DNA of 64,000 nt from Lachnoclostridium edouardi (GTDB lineage: Bacteria; Bacillota; Clostridia; Lachnospirales; Lachnospiraceae). The stretch lies in contig NZ_OESQ01000001.1 of assembly GCF_900240245.1 (NCBI RefSeq), positions 924,712 through 988,711 of the forward strand, given 5' to 3'. Numbering within the stretch: position 1 is the first letter of the stretch; every line of letters starts with the position of its first letter. Under the pieces are notes generated by a model. The model had not been told where the DNA came from. It ran no database searches and saw only the letters and a program-made list of their open reading frames with translations. Positions 27,735 through 36,314 of this stretch are shown piece by piece. The position numbers were made by a program, and so were the translations under genes.

Positions 27735-29057
27735 TTACTTTCCTGACGGAATCGCTGTCACCGCCATGCCGTCTGATATTTCTGGTCCGGGAGACACAAT
27801 CAATGACATGGTTTCCTCTAAGCCTTCTCTTTCTTTTGGAATTACCTCCGTCATAATATCGCTTTCTACTCCTGTGTCTACTGGAATCAGCTTTACCTTC
27901 CCGTTTTCCACAATTCCTATGTATGTGTTATCGTCTCTGGAAATAATGGCTGAAATGGGAACAACCCACACGTCCTCTGCCTGATTCAGCACAATCTCTG
28001 CTTTTGCAGTAATGCCTGCAATCAGCTTTGAACTGTTTTCTTCTATTTTGATTGTGGTGGGAATTACTCTTTCTGTAGAACCTCCGCCTTTTTCCTCTCC
28101 TGTAGGGGAGATATTAGTGACTGTTCCTTCTACCTTTTCACCGTTTAAAATATCTGCGCTGATCTCAGCCTTCTGCCCTACCTTTACCTTTCCTATAGAG
28201 TACTCGCTGACATCAATTTCCATCTCCAGCACGTCCAGATTTTCTATAATAAATAAAGGTACGTTATTATCGTCTGTCTTGTCCGCAAATCGTCCGATCT
28301 TTGTATTCACCCTGACAACTGTACCGTCTATAGGACTGGTAATTCTGGTATCTTCCATTTCCTCCTTTTTCCTCTGAAGGTTAAACTCCGCCTCCTTTAC
28401 CTGAAGCCTCCAGGACTCGTCAGCCACAGCAACGCCGTCTTTTACATTGTACTCTGACAAAGTCCTTAAAGCGTTATTTAATTCATTGTCCGCTGTTTCC
28501 ATATCTACCTGGGAAGCCCCGCCTAAATCAAACAGCATTTTTGTTCTGTTCCTGTTGTCTTGGGCTGTTTTATAATCCTGAGCTGCCTTGGCGTAGCCGT
28601 TTTTGGCCTCTCTTTCTTTTTCATTATAAGTGGCCAGTGACAAATCATATGCATTCTGAGCAATATCCAGCTCTTCCTGTACATCCTTTGTGTCCAGCAC
28701 TGCCAGTAAATCTCCTTTTTTTACTTTATCACCTTCCTTAACCGGAAGTTCCAGAATTTCTGCATGTAGATTAGATACTACGTCTACGCTGTCAGTTCCT
28801 GATATTGGACCGCTGACGGAGAGAATCTCCTGAATATTCCCTTTCGACATAGGAGTTACTTCCACAGCTAAATCTGTTCCCCTTCCCCCTGCTGCTTTTA
28901 TAAATCCTAATAAAATCAGAAAAACTGCGCCGCCTGCAGCCAGCTTCTTTTTCCGGCTCCATTTCTTTTGTTTCTTCTTTTTCTTTCCTCCTTGGTCAGG
29001 TTTCATCATTTCTTCTAACTCTTGATCAAACACTTCATCATTCCGTTGTTCTTCCAT
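27735..29057 (-). CDS. HlyD/MacA-type efflux adaptor (membrane fusion protein)
   Basis: 440 residues. A lysine-rich cytoplasmic N-terminus (KKKKKQKKWSRKKK) precedes one transmembrane helix (LAAGGAVFLILLGFI); then a lipoyl half-motif (AEILELPVKEGDKVKKGDLLAVLD), a coiled-coil hairpin of about 100 residues, the second lipoyl half (ITSPIDGTVVRVNTKIG) and beta-barrel domains. In Gram-positives such proteins pair with MacB-like ABC pumps for peptides, lipids or antibiotics. First gene of the operon; AAAGGGGAAATA precedes its ATG. Confidence 0.9.
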   Translation of the reverse strand: MEEQRNDEVFDQELEEMMKPDQGGKKKKKQKKWSRKKKLAAGGAVFLILLGFIKAAGGRGTDLAVEVTPMSKGNIQEILSVSGPISGTDSVDVVSNLHAEILELPVKEGDKVKKGDLLAVLDTKDVQEELDIAQNAYDLSLATYNEKEREAKNGYAKAAQDYKTAQDNRNRTKMLFDLGGASQVDMETADNELNNALRTLSEYNVKDGVAVADESWRLQVKEAEFNLQRKKEEMEDTRITSPIDGTVVRVNTKIGRFADKTDDNNVPLFIIENLDVLEMEIDVSEYSIGKVKVGQKAEISADILNGEKVEGTVTNISPTGEEKGGGSTERVIPTTIKIEENSSKLIAGITAKAEIVLNQAEDVWVVPISAIISRDDNTYIGIVENGKVKLIPVDTGVESDIMTEVIPKEREGLEETMSLIVSPGPEISDGMAVTAIPSGK

Positions 29058-29181
29058 TATTTCCCCTTTCTTTCTCTCCTTTTGCTATTATAACCAGGAA
29101 AATAGGAAAATACTTTCATATTTTTATTAACAATTATTAAAGTTTTTCTATCATATCAGTAAAATTTCCAGAAAAAGAAAG

Positions 29182-29224
29182 ACTTTGGCGACAGCCTATT
29201 ATACTGTCCCAAAGCCTTTTTTCA
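29182..29224. terminator. Terminator after the MerR regulator gene
   Basis: GACTTTGGCGACAG pairs with CTGTCCCAAAGCC around an AT-rich loop. T-rich tracts follow on both sides; the minus-strand direction serves the MerR gene. Confidence 0.7.
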
Positions 29225-29243
29225 GGTTTAGATTATATGCCGT

Positions 29244-30035
29244 CTAAGCTTTAAGCGGCCCATAGATCTCTAAAAAATATTTTGTTTTTTCTTTGTCTTT
29301 GTAATTCAGAATATAGTGAAAATGAATGTCTCCTTTTAATCTGATTCCTCTTTTTTCAGCTTCCCTTATTAAGTCTTCTAAATCCTTCCGGTCCGGCTCG
29401 CAGCTGTCTGAAGCCTTAACTGTGTACAAACATTTTTGAGGCTGCATAACTGCTGTTTTCCCTTTCACTTCCTGCTTCAGCCACTGAAATTTTTCTTCTT
29501 TCATGGCTATACAAATTCTGGCAGGCCCATTTAATTGTCCGGCGTCATATTCTCCATGAAGCAGGGCCCACTCCATCAATGGATTTATCTTAACAGATTC
29601 CAGCCATTTTTGTCTGGTGTACTCCATATCCCTATAGAAATCTGACATCAGGTACAATTTGGGAGAGTATTGCAGGGAATATTTATCTGCATTTTCACAG
29701 ACTGTTTTCTGATTCTGGCGAATCATTTCCAGCTTATTTAAGTACCTTTGGTGAAGAAGAATCTGCTCCTTTTCCTCCTGAATTTTTCTCAGCACTACAT
29801 CCTCCTGTTTTTTCAGATCCTGCTGGGATACTTCCAGAATCTCCTTTAAGCTCATGTTAATGCTTCTGTAAAATAAAATATGAAATAGATTCCAAACATC
29901 TTCCGCCGAATAGTACCTGTAATTATTGCTGCCTTTTATTGGTTCAATCAGTCCCTTTTTCTCGTACAATCTTAAAGCGTCCCTGCTGACGCCTAACAGC
30001 CCTGCGATCTCTCCTATAGAATACATTTCTCTCAC
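29244..30035 (-). CDS. MerR-family transcriptional regulator with C-terminal effector domain
   Basis: 263 residues. The first 70 residues are a MerR winged helix (YSIGEIAGLLGVSRDALRLYEKKGLI), followed by a dimerisation coiled coil and a C-terminal half that looks like a GyrI/BmrR-type ligand domain. The GTG at 30035 is preferred because AGGAG lies 7 bp upstream; an ATG three codons in is the alternative. It stands immediately upstream of the MacAB-like operon and separated from it by a terminator, so drug- or lipid-responsive control of that pump is a reasonable inference. Confidence 0.88.
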   Translation of the reverse strand: MREMYSIGEIAGLLGVSRDALRLYEKKGLIEPIKGSNNYRYYSAEDVWNLFHILFYRSINMSLKEILEVSQQDLKKQEDVVLRKIQEEKEQILLHQRYLNKLEMIRQNQKTVCENADKYSLQYSPKLYLMSDFYRDMEYTRQKWLESVKINPLMEWALLHGEYDAGQLNGPARICIAMKEEKFQWLKQEVKGKTAVMQPQKCLYTVKASDSCEPDRKDLEDLIREAEKRGIRLKGDIHFHYILNYKDKEKTKYFLEIYGPLKA

Positions 30036-30063
30036 TGCTTTACTCCTGTATTACTTTTTTGTA

Positions 30064-31494
30064 TTACTGTTCTGCATTTTTGTCGTACTTTTCTCCGTCC
30101 TGGTAATAAATAATTCCATTTTTATCTGTACAGTAATAGGTGTCGTCGCTGTCTTTTATATTTTTCTTATTTTTCATAATTTTTCCTGATGTGTTTACCA
30201 GATACTGATTGTCCTCAAAGTCTACTACCGCATACTTTTCATCTTTTTCTGCCTCTAAACGTCTGCCCTTAATGTAAATACTGCCGTCATAAATGCCTTC
30301 TACTCCCCGTCCTTTTTTGGAACCTGATTTATAGAAGAAATATGTATATTTTTCTCCGTCAATTTCAATGGTTTTACTGCCGGTCTGCATTGCTCCGTCC
30401 TTTGGGGAGGTTCCAAACCAGTATACGCTGCAGGTATCTTCGTTGTCTGGAAGATCGTCCTCACTTTCAATTTCCTCGCTGGAAATAATCTTGTTTCCTT
30501 CAAATTCCAGCTTATACAAACCTTCTAGCATTTCTCCGTATTCATTGAAGCCATATTTTTCACCTTTTATGTTTTTAAGTTCAGAGGTGATTAATTCTCC
30601 ATTAGACTGGGCATAGAACCAGAACGTCTCGTCGTCGTCATATCCTTCTTTATCTACGTCTTCCGGTGGAACTGCCTGGAACCATCCGTCTGCTCTCTGG
30701 CAGTTATCCTCTTCATTAAAATACTGATATTCGCTGGCTGTAGCAGAATTTGGAGTCGCGCTGTACCACTTAAACTCTGCCGCTCCGTTTTCGTCAAATT
30801 TATATTTTCTGCCGTTAATTGTGCGGGTGGAATCAGTTACCTTAACGCCGTTTGACTTAAAATAAAACCAGTAATTTGGATTATCGTCATCCTCATTTTC
30901 CTCGTCCACTACATTAATCTCCATCCAATTTCCCATAACAGCGGCTCCGTCCTCCGGCTCTCCGCAGTAGTAAACTCCTTCTTTCCAGGCGTCGTCTCCT
31001 GTTACCCGTTCTGATGACTGGCTAACCCAGCCGTACAGCATTTTTCCTTCTTCGTCAAATGCATATTTTTTTCCATTAATAGTTTTAAACGCCGTTCTGT
31101 CGCTGCTTCCCTTATATGCCTTGCCATTGCTTTGGAGATAATACCAAACTGTATCCGATGCATCCTCCTCACTGTCATCCTCGTTGTCTACTTCCCGCCA
31201 CTCATTAGATACCATGGCTCCTGCTGAATTTACATAGAAATAATCGTCGTCATCTTCTACAATCGAACTTCTTAACATATAGCCGTCTTCATCCAGATAA
31301 AACCAGTTGCTTCCTGATTTTTTCCACTGATCTGTAACCCGTTCTCCATCTCTGTCATAATAAACCCATTCTCCGTCCTCCTCTGTCCATCCTGTTGCTG
31401 CCAGGGATGTAAAAGATACTGCTGCTGCAAATATAGACGTCATGGCTGCTGCTGTAAGCATTTTTACAGGTATTTTTATTATAGTTTTTGTCAT
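30064..31494 (-). CDS. Secreted cell-wall-binding repeat protein (choline/glucan-binding type)
   Basis: 476 residues with a signal peptide (AAAMTSIFAAAVSFTSLAAT). The rest is a series of Trp/Tyr-rich repeats of the cell-wall-binding type, for example WYYLQSNGKAYKG, WFYFKSNGVKVTD and WFYAQSNGELI, interrupted by strongly acidic segments rich in Asp and Glu. No enzymatic domain is visible. Likely a surface protein held to teichoic acid or glycan. The ATG at 31494 has AGGAGG upstream; the extra seven residues of the longer frame are unlikely. The MerR gene begins 28 bp after it. Confidence 0.85.
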   Translation of the reverse strand: MTKTIIKIPVKMLTAAAMTSIFAAAVSFTSLAATGWTEEDGEWVYYDRDGERVTDQWKKSGSNWFYLDEDGYMLRSSIVEDDDDYFYVNSAGAMVSNEWREVDNEDDSEEDASDTVWYYLQSNGKAYKGSSDRTAFKTINGKKYAFDEEGKMLYGWVSQSSERVTGDDAWKEGVYYCGEPEDGAAVMGNWMEINVVDEENEDDDNPNYWFYFKSNGVKVTDSTRTINGRKYKFDENGAAEFKWYSATPNSATASEYQYFNEEDNCQRADGWFQAVPPEDVDKEGYDDDETFWFYAQSNGELITSELKNIKGEKYGFNEYGEMLEGLYKLEFEGNKIISSEEIESEDDLPDNEDTCSVYWFGTSPKDGAMQTGSKTIEIDGEKYTYFFYKSGSKKGRGVEGIYDGSIYIKGRRLEAEKDEKYAVVDFEDNQYLVNTSGKIMKNKKNIKDSDDTYYCTDKNGIIYYQDGEKYDKNAEQ

Positions 31495-31550
31495 TTTGTT
31501 TTCCTCCTGCTGCATATATTATAAGATTTGTCCTCCAGGACGTCTCTTAT

Positions 31551-31579
31551 CTTATACCTTGAACCAGGTCCACGGTCAA
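31551..31579 (-). promoter_or_regulatory. Promoter of the cell-wall-binding protein gene
   Basis: Minus-strand TTGACC (-35), 17-bp spacer, TATAAG (-10), about 55 bp before the ATG at 31494. Confidence 0.6.
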
Positions 31580-31662
31580 TATGCCGCAGGAGATTGACAT
31601 ACTATTGTAAGCAGTCGTAAATTTTATTACGAAAATGGATAATTTTGTAAGATCTCAGTTTT

Positions 31663-32472
31663 TCAGCACTTGCCCATATAAATATTCTCTGCATTTTTCC
31701 AGAAAACATTATCCCAATACTTTTTGGGCACCAGTCTTTTTATAAATTCCACATACTCTTCCAAATTTACAAGAGGCCAGTCTGTGCCGAACATTACTCT
31801 GTCCCATGCATTAATATATCCCAGCCATGCCTTTACCATATCCAAATAACCTGACTGGTCTATAAATAATTGATCTATATTTACCCGTCCCTCTAAAAGA
31901 CCCGACAAATCCACTGCCACATTTTTGTTTTTGCTGATTACTGCGGCTGCATCTGCCAGCCAGGGATTTCCGAAATGGCACATGACGAAACGTACATCTG
32001 GATTTTCTGCCGCCGCATTGTCTAAGGTTAAGGGATGGCTGTAGCAAAGCCTGGCATCAGGGCTGGCTGTCTCCCCCATATGGACGGCAACAGGCTTATT
32101 ATACCTTCTGGCCAGCCGGTAAACCGGGGCATACATTTTGTCATAAACATACACAGGATTGTATCCGGGATAAAGCTTGATGCCGCAGCATTCTGTTCTC
32201 TGTAAATGAGCCTCTATTAAGCTTAAAGAGCTTTCTATATTATTATTTTTTAAATATACCTTATCTAAACCTACACAATATTTCAGCATTTCAGGGTACT
32301 GGTGGTTTTCCAGATCTAAAGACCTGTTCCCCATAACAATGCCCCCTGCAAATCCCAGCCTTTTGTATTCACTTCTCAAGTGCTCATCTGTATTTAAATG
32401 GCCTGCCTGTTTGGCTATTTCATTAAAATAAGGCTCCTGTACAAAATGCAGATGAGCGTCAATTATTTTCAC
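31663..32472 (-). CDS. Amidohydrolase-family (metal-dependent TIM-barrel) hydrolase
   Basis: 269 residues of the amidohydrolase-2 type. Metal ligands are recognisable: IDAHLHF near the N-terminus, VHMGE, CHFGNPW and FGTDWPL near the C-terminus. Such enzymes hydrolyse or decarboxylate small ring or lactone compounds; substrate unknown. I favour the GTG at 32472, with GGGGTG six bases upstream; a GTG at 32481 would add three residues. A TATAAT box lies just upstream among GTGCGC palindromes. No functional neighbour. Confidence 0.82.
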   Translation of the reverse strand: MKIIDAHLHFVQEPYFNEIAKQAGHLNTDEHLRSEYKRLGFAGGIVMGNRSLDLENHQYPEMLKYCVGLDKVYLKNNNIESSLSLIEAHLQRTECCGIKLYPGYNPVYVYDKMYAPVYRLARRYNKPVAVHMGETASPDARLCYSHPLTLDNAAAENPDVRFVMCHFGNPWLADAAAVISKNKNVAVDLSGLLEGRVNIDQLFIDQSGYLDMVKAWLGYINAWDRVMFGTDWPLVNLEEYVEFIKRLVPKKYWDNVFWKNAENIYMGKC

Positions 32473-32504
32473 ATAAATCACCCCTTTTCTATATTATACA
32501 AAAA

Positions 32505-32571
32505 AGTGTGCGCCTTGCGCACTGGTGTAGCTTTCCTATAAAGTAATAAAGTGTGCGCTGCAGCGCACACT
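32505..32571. repeat. Two GTGTGCGC palindromes upstream of the amidohydrolase gene
   Basis: GTGCGC-CTT-GCGCAC at 32508-32522 and a perfect 22-bp palindrome at 32550-32571 (GTGTGCGC on each arm). The first overlaps the probable -35/spacer region of the amidohydrolase promoter. Related words occur at 35537-35566 and 47282-47291. Confidence 0.6.
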
Positions 32572-32670
32572 GGTGCCGGAGCGCGGTTGCTTTAGCAGCC
32601 AATTTCCTTAGGCGCGGAGTGCGCATCCATAGCGGAGCGTTTTTATCGGGGCTGTAAAAAAACAGCTCTA

Positions 32671-32707
32671 AAAAAACGCTGAGGTCGTGAGATTTCAGCG
32701 TTTTTTT
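32671..32707 (+). terminator. Stem-loop inside the left end of the IS element
   Basis: AACGCTGA pairs with TTCAGCGTT, with an A-run before and a T-run after. It would stop transcripts entering from outside; the TATAAT at 32710-32715 right after it may fire a leaderless transposase message starting near the ATG at 32721. Confidence 0.6.
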
Positions 32708-32720
32708 GGTATAATTAATT

Positions 32721-34307
32721 ATGCGACTAACTAAAAATACCAATAATAATTATACTGTAAGACAATTAAAATTACCATTAGAAATTGAAAAATTAATTGA
32801 TATTTCTGATCCTGTATATACTTTCTGCGAAGTAATGGATCACATTGACCTATCAGGATATTTTGTAGAGAAGGGATACAAAACAGGTCGTCCAAGATGT
32901 GATGAACAAAAACTCCTCAAAGTAATACTCTTTGCTTTTATGGAACACGGAATCTGTTCTCTGAGAAATATTGAAAAACTCTGTAGAAATGATATCCGAT
33001 ACATGTACCTGCTTGATGGCATGAGACCCCCTTCCTTTGTTACTTTCGGCAACATCATCCGAAATGAACTTACAGATTCAATCGAACAGATTTTTTTGGA
33101 TGTGAATACTTATATTTTTGAAAAAAACCAGGTGGATCTGGAACATACTTATATCGATGGTACTAAAATAGAGGCGAATGCGAATCGATATACCTGGATA
33201 TGGAAAAAATCTTGTACAAAAAATCGAGATAAGGTTTTTAAAAAGATTTCAATGCTGATCGAGGCCATGAACCAAAACGTGTTAAGCTATTTCGGTGTAA
33301 AGCTTCAAAAGAGGGAAGAGTATGCCATTGATTATGTTTGTGAACTGTTGGAAATGTACAAAAAAGAAACAGCTCTGAAGGAGTCCTCGTTTGTTTCCGG
33401 CTGTGGTCACAGAAAAAGTATTCAGCAAAAACAGTATCAGGAATTGCAGAGATATCTTGAACGCTTGAAAACATATGCACATCATATAGAAATCTGTGGA
33501 GATGAAAGAAACAGTTATTCCAAAACAGACCATGATGCCACATTTATGCGTTTAAAAAGAGATTACATGGGAAATGATCAGCTGCTTCCAGCGTATAATC
33601 TCCAGACTGCTGTCTGTGATGAATACATTGCGGCAGTAGATGTAAAACACTATGCATCAGATATGGAATGCTTTGTTCCGCTGATGGAGAAATTTAATGA
33701 AATGTACGGACATTACCCCAAATATCCAGTTGCCGATGCGGGATATGGTTCTTACAATAACGATCTTTATTGTGAAGAGCATGGGATGGAAAAGTATATG
33801 AAATTCACTATGTTCAAGAAAGAAACAACAGATAAGAAATATCATAAAGACCCATATCGTGCTGTAAACTTTGGAAGGGATGAATCTGGGAACCCGATCT
33901 GCCCAAATGGCAAGAGATTTTACTTTAAAGGCAAACGTCATGTTTATAAGAATAAATATGGAAGAACAGAAGAACTCTATGAATGTGAATCTTGAGATGG
34001 TTGCCAGCATAAAAAAGAATGCAGTTCAAAGGCCTCTGGTAATCGAACAATTCGCATGAATCAGGAATTGACAGCCATCCATCAGGAGGTGATCAAAAAT
34101 CTTGAAACCACCCAAGGAAGTCTTTTAGGAATGAATCGAAGTATTCAGGCAGAAGGAACATTTGGGATTTTAAAGTGGGATAAATCTTACAAAAGATTAT
34201 TTCGGAGAGGCGAGAAAAACGTAATACTCGAAGTCACATTGATTTCGTGTGGCTTTAACCTTTATAAATATCATAATAAAAAGCGAAGAAAAGAAATAGT
34301 TGCTTAA
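32721..34307 (+). pseudogene. IS1182-family transposase, interrupted by an in-frame TGA
   Basis: Reads as one frame of 528 codons broken by a single TGA at 33993-33995. The first 424 codons carry the N-terminal helix-turn-helix region (GYKTGRPRCDEQKLLKVILFA split around PRCD), the DDE catalytic pieces (YIDGTKIEANANRY, VADAGYGS) and start of a Cys motif (YECES). After TGA the same frame continues DGCQHKKECSSKASGNRTIRM to a normal family C-terminus ending KRRKEIVA. Codons on both sides are in phase, so it is a nonsense change and not a frameshift. The TGA falls where relatives have a cysteine of a CxxC-type knuckle, so TGT or TGC to TGA is the simplest origin. Probably inactive unless read through. 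Confidence 0.82.
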
Positions 34308-34399
34308 AATGTAAAAGTTATACATATAGCTTTATTAAGTGTACGTTTTTTTACATATAAGATCAGAAATCATGTTCATATAACAGATATTGAAACAAG

Positions 34400-34439
34400 G
34401 AATCGCCAGAACCGGCATTTGCCGGAACTGGCGATTCCT
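34400..34439. terminator. Long stem-loop inside the right end of the IS element
   Basis: GGAATCGCCAG pairs perfectly with CTGGCGATTCC, with an inner CCGGC/GCCGG stem. T-rich sequence follows. Probably ends the transposase transcript. Confidence 0.6.
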
Positions 34440-34469
34440 AATTAAGGACTTATTTTACAGCCCCGATAA

Positions 34470-34505
34470 AAATAATGCTGCCGGCCCTTTTTCAGACCGG
34501 CAGCA
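34470..34505 (-). terminator. Terminator of the small acidic protein gene
   Basis: Minus-strand GCTGCCGG pairs with CCGGCAGC, followed by ATTATTTTTATC. The T-tract runs into the right inverted repeat of the IS element. Confidence 0.7.
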
Positions 34506-34531
34506 GCGCTGTAAAAATAACTGTCAAGGTA

Positions 34532-34747
34532 TTAATTTCCTCCGGGACCGTCCCGTCTCTCCCGTTTATCAGGAATCTCCAACTTTCCCTTAATATCACA
34601 AGGCATAGTATCGTTCATATCTGCCCTGTTGGCGTAGCGGTCTTTGTCATCATAATTGATTTCAGCCGCTACTTCTGGATTGTAAGTTAAATCAAAGGTA
34701 TTAATTCCCGCCAGACTTCCGTTGTTTTTATATTCTCTCTCCTGCAT
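34532..34747 (-). CDS. Small hydrophilic hypothetical protein
   Basis: 71 residues, highly charged (Asp, Glu, Lys, Arg), no membrane segment or signal, with the stretch YNPEVAAEINYDDKDRYANR and a Gly-rich end. AAAGGAG lies 10 bp before the ATG and a clear terminator follows the stop, so it is very likely expressed. Family not recognised. It stands alone between the IS element and ferritin. Confidence 0.65.
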   Translation of the reverse strand: MQEREYKNNGSLAGINTFDLTYNPEVAAEINYDDKDRYANRADMNDTMPCDIKGKLEIPDKRERRDGPGGN

Positions 34748-34882
34748 GGCTTTTCTCCTTTCTCCAAAGATTATGGGAAGCTAACATGCCTCCTGTATTC
34801 TTATTTTCTGCAGATCAGATAAAAATAACCATAAATCTTTGTGAAAGCGCCTAATAGTGCAGGAAAAATAAACCTTTTCTAA

Positions 34883-35395
34883 TTAAAGAACTAAAGATGG
34901 CGCTGTATATACTCTGGCGCTTAATTCATTGTCCAGCATATAAAGGCTTTTTACATCGTCTCCGAATAATTCCATTTTTTTGATCAGGTCAGATGCATTT
35001 GTCTCCTCTTCGCCCTGCTCTTTTACAAACCAGTCTAAAAACTGCATGGTGCGGAAATCTTTTACTGAATATGCAGCATCGTAAATATTGTGAATTAAGC
35101 TTGTAACATATTCCTCATGCTCTAAACCAGCCTTTAAAGGGGACATTCTGTCTCTTAAAGCAACTCCTGGTTTATCTATTGCCTCTAAGGTTGCTTTTTC
35201 TCCATTGTTCTGAAGATACTGGATAAACAGCATAGCGTGGTCTCTTTCCTCCTGCGCCTGCACTCTGTACCAGTTGGCAAATCCCTTCAGACCTTCATCC
35301 TCATAAAAATTAGCAAAATCCAGGTAAAGGTATGCGGAATAAAATTCTTTATTAATCTGTGTGTTTAACAGTTCTGCTACTTTTGCGTTTAACAT
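34883..35395 (-). CDS. ftnA: Ferritin (non-haem, FtnA type)
   Basis: Iron-storage protein, 170 residues, four-helix bundle that assembles into a 24-subunit cage. Ferroxidase-centre residues are visible: Glu in NKEFYSAYLYL (helix A), EERDHAM (helix B Glu and His) and FVKEQGEEE (helix D Glu/Gln). Length and the helix C YVTSLIHNIYDAA fit bacterial FtnA rather than Dps. Monocistronic with a strong promoter; no iron-regulator box could be assigned with confidence. Confidence 0.95.
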   Translation of the reverse strand: MLNAKVAELLNTQINKEFYSAYLYLDFANFYEDEGLKGFANWYRVQAQEERDHAMLFIQYLQNNGEKATLEAIDKPGVALRDRMSPLKAGLEHEEYVTSLIHNIYDAAYSVKDFRTMQFLDWFVKEQGEEETNASDLIKKMELFGDDVKSLYMLDNELSARVYTAPSLVL

Positions 35396-35466
35396 GATCC
35401 TCTCTCCTTTTATCTTTCATTTTCTGCCTGATTAAAGTCAGGAAAGAAACAATATACTGCCTATTT

Positions 35467-35495
35467 AGTATAATCTGAAATTCCGGAAAATTCAA
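35467..35495 (-). promoter_or_regulatory. Ferritin promoter
   Basis: Minus-strand TTGAAT (-35), 17-bp spacer containing TTCCGGAA, TATACT (-10). The leader holds a small CCTGA/TCAGG hairpin before the GGAGAGAGG ribosome site. Confidence 0.65.
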
Positions 35496-35536
35496 TGTAT
35501 ACCTGATAATTTTCCATGAAGGTCCGCCAAATATAT

Positions 35537-35567
35537 AAAAAGTGTGCACCAAGGCGCACACTTTTGT
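35537..35567 (-). terminator. Terminator of the lipoprotein gene
   Basis: Minus-strand AAAAGTGTGCGCC pairs with the distal GTGCACACTTTT arm around a short loop, T-rich after. The arms carry the same GTGTGCGC word seen near 32.5 kb and 47.3 kb. Confidence 0.75.
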
Positions 35568-35574
35568 TTCTTTT

Positions 35575-36228
35575 TTATTCCAGACCTGTCAAATCAATCA
35601 TAGCGTCTGTCAGTCCTGTCAGCTCATCCTCAGGAATGCCGTATACGTCTCCCATCAGCTCTACAGAAACCTCAATAGTCTGCTTCTCACCATATGCAGC
35701 GTTCGCAACTCTGTCTGCCAGAATGTCGTACATGATGGAGAATACTTTTTCCATAACTTCTTCCTCAGTTACGTCGGCTCCGCTTGTCATTAATTCTGTC
35801 ATGTAAACAGTAGCCTCTTCCTGAAGTTCTTCAGTCATTCCCTCAAAAACTCCTGTAATAGGCTCTACTTCTACAGGTACAACAAAGGAATCCTTAGCGT
35901 CGCCTTTTTTAGCCTCACCTACAGTATATTTTGTTTTTTTCAGAAGGTCTTCCATTAATGCAGCATACTGTCCCTGAAGGTCCTCTGATAATCCTAAAGA
36001 ATCAAATGCTGACAAAAATTCCTCTGTACCACTTTCATAATCTGCAATCGCCTGCTCCTCTGTACGTCCTGTCAGCTCCATATACTTAGCTGTTTCCCCA
36101 CGTGTAGAAAGATCCAGGCAAGCCTTTACATAGCCGCTGGCATCAAACTTCTTGCTGCATCCTGCAGAAAGCAGCATCACAGCAGCAAGTGCAACGCCCA
36201 TCACACGTTTTAAGATTTTTGTTTTCAT
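35575..36228 (-). CDS. Secreted lipoprotein of unknown function
   Basis: 217 residues. The signal peptide ends in a lipobox (LLSAGC-SKK), so the protein is lipid-anchored on the outer face of the membrane. The mature part is helical and acidic; the opening DASGYVKACLDLSTRGE followed by YMELTGRTEEQA resembles small DUF5105-type lipoproteins of Firmicutes, a guess only. Ends at its own terminator; transcribed alone. Confidence 0.8.
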   Translation of the reverse strand: MKTKILKRVMGVALAAVMLLSAGCSKKFDASGYVKACLDLSTRGETAKYMELTGRTEEQAIADYESGTEEFLSAFDSLGLSEDLQGQYAALMEDLLKKTKYTVGEAKKGDAKDSFVVPVEVEPITGVFEGMTEELQEEATVYMTELMTSGADVTEEEVMEKVFSIMYDILADRVANAAYGEKQTIEVSVELMGDVYGIPEDELTGLTDAMIDLTGLE

Positions 36229-36314
36229 TTCCTTTTCCTCCTATATATAAGCAATTAATATGATAATCTTATAAAATATAAGCTTATTTTCTGGCTATTG
36301 TATCACACTTTCCT

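Larger units (their letters stand above)
32640..34472 (+). mobile_element. IS1182-like insertion sequence with defective transposase
   Basis: Perfect 20-bp terminal inverted repeats at 32640-32659 and 34453-34472 (core CGGGGCTGTAAAA) bracket a 1.6-kb transposase gene. Just inside the left end a hairpin (AACGCTGA/TTCAGCGTT, 32675-32704) lies before the gene, and a long stem-loop (34400-34439) lies after it; both look like transcription stops insulating the element. No target-site duplication was visible. The element lies between the amidohydrolase and a small acidic protein gene, abutting the terminator of the latter. Confidence 0.8.

Noticed and set aside
33993..33995. Selenocysteine or genetic-code change at the TGA
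   Set aside because: No obvious stem-loop of SECIS type was seen just after it, and the other genes read normally with TGA as stop (for example livH and scrA).
32620..34480. Target-site duplication around the IS
   Set aside because: Flanks outside the inverted repeats (GCGGAGCG and TAATGCTG) do not match as direct repeats.
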